NCBI GenBank assembly: GCA_007123015.1 | Contig: SKSL01000176.1 | Span: 1 to 10,689 of the forward strand | Origin: Natronohydrobacter sp. | GTDB taxonomy: Bacteria > Pseudomonadota > Alphaproteobacteria > Rhodobacterales > Rhodobacteraceae | Length of the DNA: 10,689 bases | Direction of reading: 5' to 3' | In this document: one piece after another, positions 7,101 through 10,689 of the stretch | How the letters are laid out: each line of letters starts with the position of its first letter | Position numbering within the stretch: position 1 is the first letter of the stretch | Notes under the pieces: generated by a model | What the model saw: the letters and a program-made list of their open reading frames with translations, nothing else | What the model was told of the DNA's origin: nothing | The model's database searches: none | Position numbers and translations under genes: made by a program

Positions 7101-9625
7101 ATCCCGATTACCGGGCTTTGCGCGCGCACGGGCACGCTCAGAAGCCGCTCGACCGGGCGCGAGGCCCCGTCGATCAGCGTGGCATTGACACTCAGCGCGT
7201 AAGGTCGCGCCTCCATCACCAGCCGGTCCAGCGGCAGGTTGGCCGCGAGCAGGCCATCGGCATCCGTCACTTGCCCGCGCGCAAACATGCGCCGCTGCGG
7301 GTCGATGCGCTGGTCGTGGCGGCCGAAACGATAGCCCGGCCAGCCCTCGAGGTCAGTGACCGCGCGCAAGGTGGCAGAGCCTTCCAGCGCCAGCCCCGCC
7401 GCTGGTGCGCCGAACAGATGCCGCGCGCTGATCTGCAGCATGGGTGGCGCGCTCAGGTCAATCGGCCCCTCGGCGTTAAGGGTAAGGTCGAAATCCACCC
7501 GCTCGGGCAAGAAATCCTCGACCAGCACTGTCTGGCTGGCCAGTGCGGGGGCTTGCGGGTCCGAGAGCATCTCGACCCGCCAGACCCCGCGCGGCACATC
7601 AACCCCCAAGGGCAACGCAAAGACATGCCCGCCTGCGCGTTCCTGCTGGCTGAGGATGCGCGAATATTCCACCCCGTCAGGCCGCATCAGCCGCGCGATC
7701 ATCGGCAACCCGTGAATGGCCTGCGCCCGGTGGTCGCGCGCCAGTGCTGTGACATGGATTACATCGCCCGCCCGGTAGGCCCCGCGATCCGTGGTCAGGA
7801 ACAGGTCAATCGCACCGGGGGCAGCACGCCCTTCAACCCCGCGATCCGACAGGTCAAACTCCGGCTCGTCGAGCGAAAGCACTGCCATATCCGCGCCGCC
7901 CTCGACCAGCACCATAACAGGCGCACTGGCCCCGCTGCCCTGCGTCAGCGCCGTGCTGAAACGCACATGGCCCTGCGCATCGGTCTTGGCTTCGCCCAGC
8001 ACCCGGTTTGATCGCGCGAGCAAGGCCACGCGCAGCCCTTCTGCCGGTTGCCCATCAGTCAGGTGTTGGGTCACGACATGCAGCCCGTCATGGCCCGAAA
8101 GCGTGGTCAGCCCCAGATCCGAGACCATGAACCACTGCGTTGCGGGCGCGGTGACCCATGGGTCCGACCCGGGCACAGTGGCACGCAGCACATAGACGCC
8201 GGGGTCCAGAGGGCCCACGTCATCGAGCGGCAAGCGCGATGTCGTGGTACGGTTCAAGCGGCCCTCGACCTCTGCACTGCCCTGCCAGAGCGGTTCGGCC
8301 AGCATGGCCTCGAAGCGTTCGGCTTCCCATTGGTTCATGGCGGCTGCGAAATTGCCCTGCCGGATCGCCGTGACCAGATTACGGTCAGACACGCGCATCA
8401 GCGCCAGGTCCAGTTGGTCGGCATTGACCGTCTCGACCGGCAGCGCGCGCGGGCCAGAGGCGGGCAGCACATAGGCGCGGCCCGGAAAGCGCACCAGCGG
8501 TGCGCGGTCGCGGATATAGACTTCGAGCGGCAGATCGCGGGCCAATGTCTCGCCCGAAGCTGCAGGCAGGCCCGCGCGCAGGGTCAGGCTGACACTCTCA
8601 CCATAGCTGACCCCGCTCACGCAAAGACGTGACCCTTCAACCTCTATGGCCAGTCCCTGGGTCGCGCTCTGGAGGAAGGGCATGTAATCCTGTGTGGCAG
8701 ACAGCAGCTCGGAGAATTCGGCGCAGATGCGCGGGACTGCGCTGGTGGCTTCCACATCATGGCTGAACAGCCGGAAGCCGAAACGCTCTTGCAGCCGGAC
8801 CAGCCGCTCCATGTCGATCCCCGGCTCCAACGCATGCGCCTGACGCATCGCCCCCAAAGCCGCATCGCCGCGAAAGATCACCTCGAAGGCATCGGCCATG
8901 ACCAACAGCGCTTCCGCGCGTTCGCGCCCATCGGGCAAGCGCAAACTCGCGTTGAGCGCCGCTGTCGCTGCGTCCTGACCAAGGGCAATGCGGCGCTGTC
9001 GGTCGCGCTCGACGCGCTCGCGCAGCGCGCGGGCGTGCGCCAACCAAGCTGCCCCGCTGTCATTCACAGTCACTGCGGCACCGGTCCATCGTGTGGCCGC
9101 GTCGCCGAAGCGCCCTTCCAGCAGTTCAGCCTCGGTCATGCCATTTGCAAAATAGCGCAGCGCCATGGTCTCGGCCATGTCGCGTGCTGCGTCGAAGTCT
9201 TCCGCACGCAAAAAGCCAAGTTCTGCACGCGTCGCGCGCGCGCGCGCAAGCGCAGGCTCTGACGTGCGGCGGATGACACCCGAAAGCGCCCCCTCGAAGA
9301 CACTCGACGGGCCCAGCGCGGATTTTGGAAAACAGGCGCCTGCGCGCTGATTGAAGGTGAAGCCCGCGCAATCTTCGCGCCGCAGGCAGGTCGCGTGACA
9401 TTGCTCGAGGCTGGTATTGAATATGGGGGTCAGGTCATTGCCGGGAAAATCAGTGTTTTCCTGGATTGCGGCGAAGCGCGGCGGGATCGGAGCGTCCTGG
9501 GCATGGGCGGCGGGCACCAGCAGCAGCGTAAGCGCAAGGGTGAGCGTCGCAAGGGGGGCTGTCTGCCCCCCGCCATGCAGGGCATGCCCCCCCCCGAGAG
9601 TATTTCGCGCAAGAAAATGAAACAT
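4190..9625 (-). CDS. Alpha-2-macroglobulin-like protease trap with N-terminal apple/PAN domain
   Basis: A giant (1811 residue) exported protein of the bacterial alpha-2-macroglobulin family, related to E. coli YfhM. Members bait attacking proteases, change shape and trap them covalently through a thioester in the periplasm. Layout: a signal peptide with hydrophobic core ~25-38 and likely cleavage after AHA (~42); an apple/PAN-like module ~50-120 with Cys76, 80, 86 and 98; an alpha-helical, TPR-like stretch ~125-290; then macroglobulin beta domains, including the TDRGAYRAGD motif (612-621) typical of the A2M N domain; a small-residue-rich segment ~1131-1165 that is a bait-region candidate; the A2M domain ~1165-1255 with LPRFMTPGD (1223-1231); the thioester domain with PYGCTEQ (Cys1373, Gln1376); and a C-terminal beta domain from ~1660. 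No cysteine follows the signal peptide, so it is not a lipoprotein, unlike YfhM. It overlaps pbpC by 4 bases. The ATG has a weak AGGGGG 7 bases upstream, but the first ~24 codons lie in a repeat, so the n-region is odd. Confidence 0.93.
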   Translation of the reverse strand: MFHFLARNTLGGGHALHGGGQTAPLATLTLALTLLLVPAAHAQDAPIPPRFAAIQENTDFPGNDLTPIFNTSLEQCHATCLRREDCAGFTFNQRAGACFPKSALGPSSVFEGALSGVIRRTSEPALARARATRAELGFLRAEDFDAARDMAETMALRYFANGMTEAELLEGRFGDAATRWTGAAVTVNDSGAAWLAHARALRERVERDRQRRIALGQDAATAALNASLRLPDGRERAEALLVMADAFEVIFRGDAALGAMRQAHALEPGIDMERLVRLQERFGFRLFSHDVEATSAVPRICAEFSELLSATQDYMPFLQSATQGLAIEVEGSRLCVSGVSYGESVSLTLRAGLPAASGETLARDLPLEVYIRDRAPLVRFPGRAYVLPASGPRALPVETVNADQLDLALMRVSDRNLVTAIRQGNFAAAMNQWEAERFEAMLAEPLWQGSAEVEGRLNRTTTSRLPLDDVGPLDPGVYVLRATVPGSDPWVTAPATQWFMVSDLGLTTLSGHDGLHVVTQHLTDGQPAEGLRVALLARSNRVLGEAKTDAQGHVRFSTALTQGSGASAPVMVLVEGGADMAVLSLDEPEFDLSDRGVEGRAAPGAIDLFLTTDRGAYRAGDVIHVTALARDHRAQAIHGLPMIARLMRPDGVEYSRILSQQERAGGHVFALPLGVDVPRGVWRVEMLSDPQAPALASQTVLVEDFLPERVDFDLTLNAEGPIDLSAPPMLQISARHLFGAPAAGLALEGSATLRAVTDLEGWPGYRFGRHDQRIDPQRRMFARGQVTDADGLLAANLPLDRLVMEARPYALSVNATLIDGASRPVERLLSVPVRAQSPVIGIRPGFDDTLPEDSEAGFDLVLVGPDGAAMDGVLSWELSKITTRYQWFSFDGRWDWEPVTERTRVESGEVTLAGEPASLNLPVDWGRFELRVTREGLDFASTSIPFSAGWYGAESARDTPDMLSVALDAAEYAPGDVARLRIDTDSAGMALVSVLSDRVIHTQLVAVAGETVVDLPVTDDWGAGAYVTASLIRPSDSAHELPARSMGLVHARVAPKERALNAVLTAPLEANPRERLEVTLDLPDFTDGPVYATLAAVDLGVLTLTGFDAPDPMGHFFGQRQLGVAIRDIYGRLIDARAGAMGQVRSGGDQAAASRAGPAPSEDLVTFFQGPIALQDGRSEIGFDLPAFNGTLRLMAVVWSDTGVGQASADVLVRDPVVVQPSLPRFMTPGDTSRMRLELTHAKGPAGEMALSVTGHGLAEAPASVTLEDGGRAVIDIALAPERVGEHVYAVALTTPDGRVLTRDLRLTVQHTDPEIARSSQFTLGLGESFRFTDDALDGLRPGTARATLVAGVGAPLDVPGLIQRLSLYPYGCTEQIASSIQPLLLASHAVVELGLVTEAEVRAQVQDAINRILTRQGRTGSFGLWSAGGADLWLDAYITDVLLRAETQGADLPASALRMALNNLRNEVAQAGQMFQGGRGYAYAFYVLARAGEAAIGDLRYYADTLPDVFDTPLAAAQMGAALAAYGDQRRADAMFRQAFDIAAQSDGASVWRDDYGTPFRDLAGALALAMEAGSATVTPAAFERLVAARGPSEQLSPQEAVWALQAMAASGEQWRGLALDDQPVSGDVIALYQGVPATIFNGGPIDVPVTVTAFGVPERPPEAGGVGYSITRSHFTPDGEALDLSSLRVGDRVVTVLDVRPDRGVHGGRLMIDDALPAGFEIDNANLLREGDIRALDWLRVHDRAEMTEARADRFLAAVDWTQEAPLRLAYMARAVSPGSFHHAAAKVEDMYRPTNRALSETGRVVIAP
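9553..9620 (+). repeat. C-rich hairpin repeat element overlapping the macroglobulin 5' end
   Basis: On the + strand a perfect 7-bp GC hairpin (GGGGGGC, TGTCT loop, GCCCCCC; 9553-9571) is followed by a small GCATGC-rich segment, nine C (9587-9595), and GAGAGTATTT with an A-rich AAGAAAATGAAA tail. The arrangement of hairpin, C run, AG(A)GTATTT and purine-rich tail resembles short interspersed elements that I recall as common at gene ends in Rhodobacteraceae. That recollection is not verified by a search. The element covers roughly codons 2-25 of the macroglobulin gene in antisense, so it supplies the first part of its signal peptide. Confidence 0.55.
9587..9595. repeat. Nine-base C/G homopolymer in the macroglobulin 5' coding region
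   Basis: Nine consecutive C on the + strand read as GGG GGG GGG, codons 11-13 of the macroglobulin gene. A gain or loss of one base would move translation into frames that close near 9450 or 9430, giving a product of only about 60 residues. Such tracts can slip during replication, and sequencing error is also common in them. The tract is certain; its function is not known. Confidence 0.8.
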
Positions 9626-9632
9626 GACAGCG

Positions 9633-9638
9633 CCCCCT
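9633..9638 (-). promoter_or_regulatory. Shine-Dalgarno-like site of the macroglobulin gene
   Basis: AGGGGG on the - strand lies 7 bases before the ATG at 9625. It is imperfect compared with the AGGAGG of fadH and ppk2, but it is the only site that supports this start. No other ATG or GTG occurs in frame ahead of the hydrophobic core. Confidence 0.5.
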
Positions 9639-9692
9639 GCAAAATGAGAGTCTCAGGCTAGCATGGTTTTGCACTCGGATGCTTGAGAAACT

Positions 9693-9730
9693 TGGGATGA
9701 CACAGGCTTGTGTCAGCTTCCGTCATCCCA
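9693..9730 (-). terminator. Hairpin at the 3' end of ppk2
   Basis: TGACACA (9698-9704) pairs with TGTGTCA (9709-9715) around a 4-base loop that includes the ppk2 stop codon. An alternative 9-bp pairing joins TGGGATGAC (9693-9701) with GTCATCCCA (9722-9730). On the - strand the following bases read AAGTTTCTC, with no real T run. It could be a weak terminator or an mRNA-processing site between ppk2 and the macroglobulin gene. The rest of the 87-base gap (9626-9712) shows no promoter I can support. Confidence 0.35.
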
Positions 9731-10612
9731 GAGTTCGGGCTCCCAGAGTGCGGGCATGCCGCAGATCCGAGGATCCGGGGGCATGACGGCCGCGACAGAT
9801 TTGTCGGGATAGTCCAGTCTGCCCAACACATGCTGCAAGATCGCGAGCCGCGCGCGATACTTGTCTTCGGCCCTGATGACAGTCCAGGGCGCATCGGAAT
9901 TATGGCTGCGCGCGAAGGTCTCGGCGATGGCATGCGTGTAGCTGTCCCACTTTTCCAAACCCTCGATATCGATGCGCGAGAGCTTCCAGTGCCGCATCGG
10001 GTTGGCTTCGCGCGCGAGCAGGCGGCGAAGTTGCTCGGCGCGGCTGACATTGAGCCAGAGCTTGATCAGTGTCACACCATCGCCTGTCTGAATGCGCTCG
10101 AAGTCCGGCACCTGCTCGAAGAAGCGGGCGCGCTGGTCCGGGGTACAGAAGCCGAAGACATGTTCGATCACAGCGCGATTGTACCAGGAGCGGTCGAACA
10201 GCACCATTTCGCCACCGGCAGGCAAGCGCGCAACATAGCGTTGGAAATACCACTCGCGCATCTGCCGATCTGTCGGGCGCGGCAAGGCTTCGACCCGGAC
10301 AGTGCGGTGATTGGTGACCTCGATGATGCGGTTGATCGCACCGGATTTCCCGGCCGTATCACGCCCTTCGAAGATGACGATCACACGCTGATCCGTGGCG
10401 TCGATCCAGTGCTGCAGTTTCACCAACTCGCTTTGCAGCGGCTTCAAGGTTGCGTGATACTCGGACCTCTTCATCCAGCGTGGATAGGGGTAATCCCCGG
10501 CAAGAGTGTCGCGCTTGTGCGCATCTTCCACAGTCTTGCGGATTGCTGCGGGCGCGCGCGTGTTCAGGAAATTTGTCACCTGCCCGGAGAAAGGCATGGG
10601 AATGTCAGTCAT
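9713..10612 (-). CDS. ppk2: Polyphosphate kinase 2
   Basis: A P-loop kinase of the PPK2 family, which moves phosphate between inorganic polyphosphate and nucleotides, usually making NTP from NDP at the expense of polyphosphate. With the ATG at 10612 it has 299 residues, the size of single-domain class I enzymes. It shows the family signature GDYPYPRWMKRSEY (39-52), Walker A GRDTAGKSG (83-91, Lys89), the Walker B-like DRSWYNR (140-146), a lid segment with REANPMRHWKLS (201-212) and KWDSYT (221-226). A longer reading from a TTG at 10666 (317 residues) lacks a ribosome binding site, whereas the ATG has a perfect AGGAGG. Many class I members have GKGG in the P-loop; Ser90 here is a small departure. 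The preferred nucleotide (ADP, GDP or AMP) cannot be told from sequence alone. The gene leads a same-strand set with the macroglobulin and pbpC. Confidence 0.93.
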   Translation of the reverse strand: MTDIPMPFSGQVTNFLNTRAPAAIRKTVEDAHKRDTLAGDYPYPRWMKRSEYHATLKPLQSELVKLQHWIDATDQRVIVIFEGRDTAGKSGAINRIIEVTNHRTVRVEALPRPTDRQMREWYFQRYVARLPAGGEMVLFDRSWYNRAVIEHVFGFCTPDQRARFFEQVPDFERIQTGDGVTLIKLWLNVSRAEQLRRLLAREANPMRHWKLSRIDIEGLEKWDSYTHAIAETFARSHNSDAPWTVIRAEDKYRARLAILQHVLGRLDYPDKSVAAVMPPDPRICGMPALWEPELWDDGS

Positions 10613-10618
10613 GTCGCG

Positions 10619-10624
10619 CCTCCT
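10619..10624 (-). promoter_or_regulatory. Ribosome binding site of ppk2
   Basis: CCTCCT on the + strand reads as AGGAGG on the - strand, 6 bases before the ATG at 10612. It decides the start in favour of the 299-residue protein over the longer TTG-initiated reading. Confidence 0.85.
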
Positions 10625-10689
10625 GTTGCCGCAGATCAGGAAAGGCGCAATCGGGTCGCATTGCAAGAGAGGAGTGGAGCGGGCAGCGG

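Noticed and set aside
9233..9247. Alternating (CG) run that might form Z-DNA
   Set aside because: It is explained by Arg/Ala codons (ARARAT) in the macroglobulin gene, and GCGCGC words are frequent throughout this window.
10613..10666. TTG-initiated 18-residue extension of ppk2
   Set aside because: There is no ribosome binding site ahead of the TTG, while the ATG at 10612 has a perfect AGGAGG at good spacing and gives the usual family length.
10625..10689. Possible promoter upstream of ppk2 (TTGCAA at 10666-10661 as a -35)
   Set aside because: No convincing -10 box at a suitable distance; the nearest TTTCCT or CCTGAT matches are too poor to report as a feature.

Overview
The window comes from a GC-rich proteobacterium. 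It is most likely an alphaproteobacterium of the Rhodobacterales: codon use is strongly GC3-biased, and 9553-9620 holds a C-rich hairpin element followed by a GAGAGTATTT...AAGAAAATGAAA tail, which resembles short repeats I recall from Rhodobacteraceae genomes. The organism call is inference. Coding density is very high and no stretch over 300 bases lacks a gene. I see no tRNA, rRNA, IS element, CRISPR array or phage gene.

Layout. On the + strand, a 3' gene remnant (3-101) ends on the ribosome binding site of fadH (113-2128), which encodes a full-length 2,4-dienoyl-CoA reductase for beta-oxidation of unsaturated fatty acids. A perfect 13-bp hairpin (2140-2168) separates fadH from three convergent genes on the - strand. 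In transcription order these are a polyphosphate kinase 2 (10612-9713), a very large alpha-2-macroglobulin-like protein (9625-4190), and penicillin-binding protein 1C, pbpC (4193-2172). The last two overlap by 4 bases (GTGA). The 77 bases upstream of ppk2 (10613-10689) show only its ribosome binding site and no promoter I can support.

Function. The alpha-2-macroglobulin/PbpC pair is the known periplasmic module in which a protease-trapping thioester protein is made with a bifunctional peptidoglycan synthase, presumably to protect and repair the envelope when it is breached. Here the macroglobulin has an intact CTEQ thioester motif. Unlike the E. coli lipoprotein form it has a type I-like signal peptide with no lipobox, and an apple/PAN-like domain at the mature N-terminus. 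ppk2 lies 87 bases upstream on the same strand and may be co-transcribed, though a hairpin overlaps its stop codon.

The most unusual point is the 5' end of the macroglobulin gene. The first ~24 codons are made of the hairpin/C-rich repeat, including a run of nine G on the coding strand right after the start. This raises a start-site question and a possible slippage (phase-variation) question. I did not find evidence for an entirely new system; the rest is recognisable housekeeping and envelope biology.
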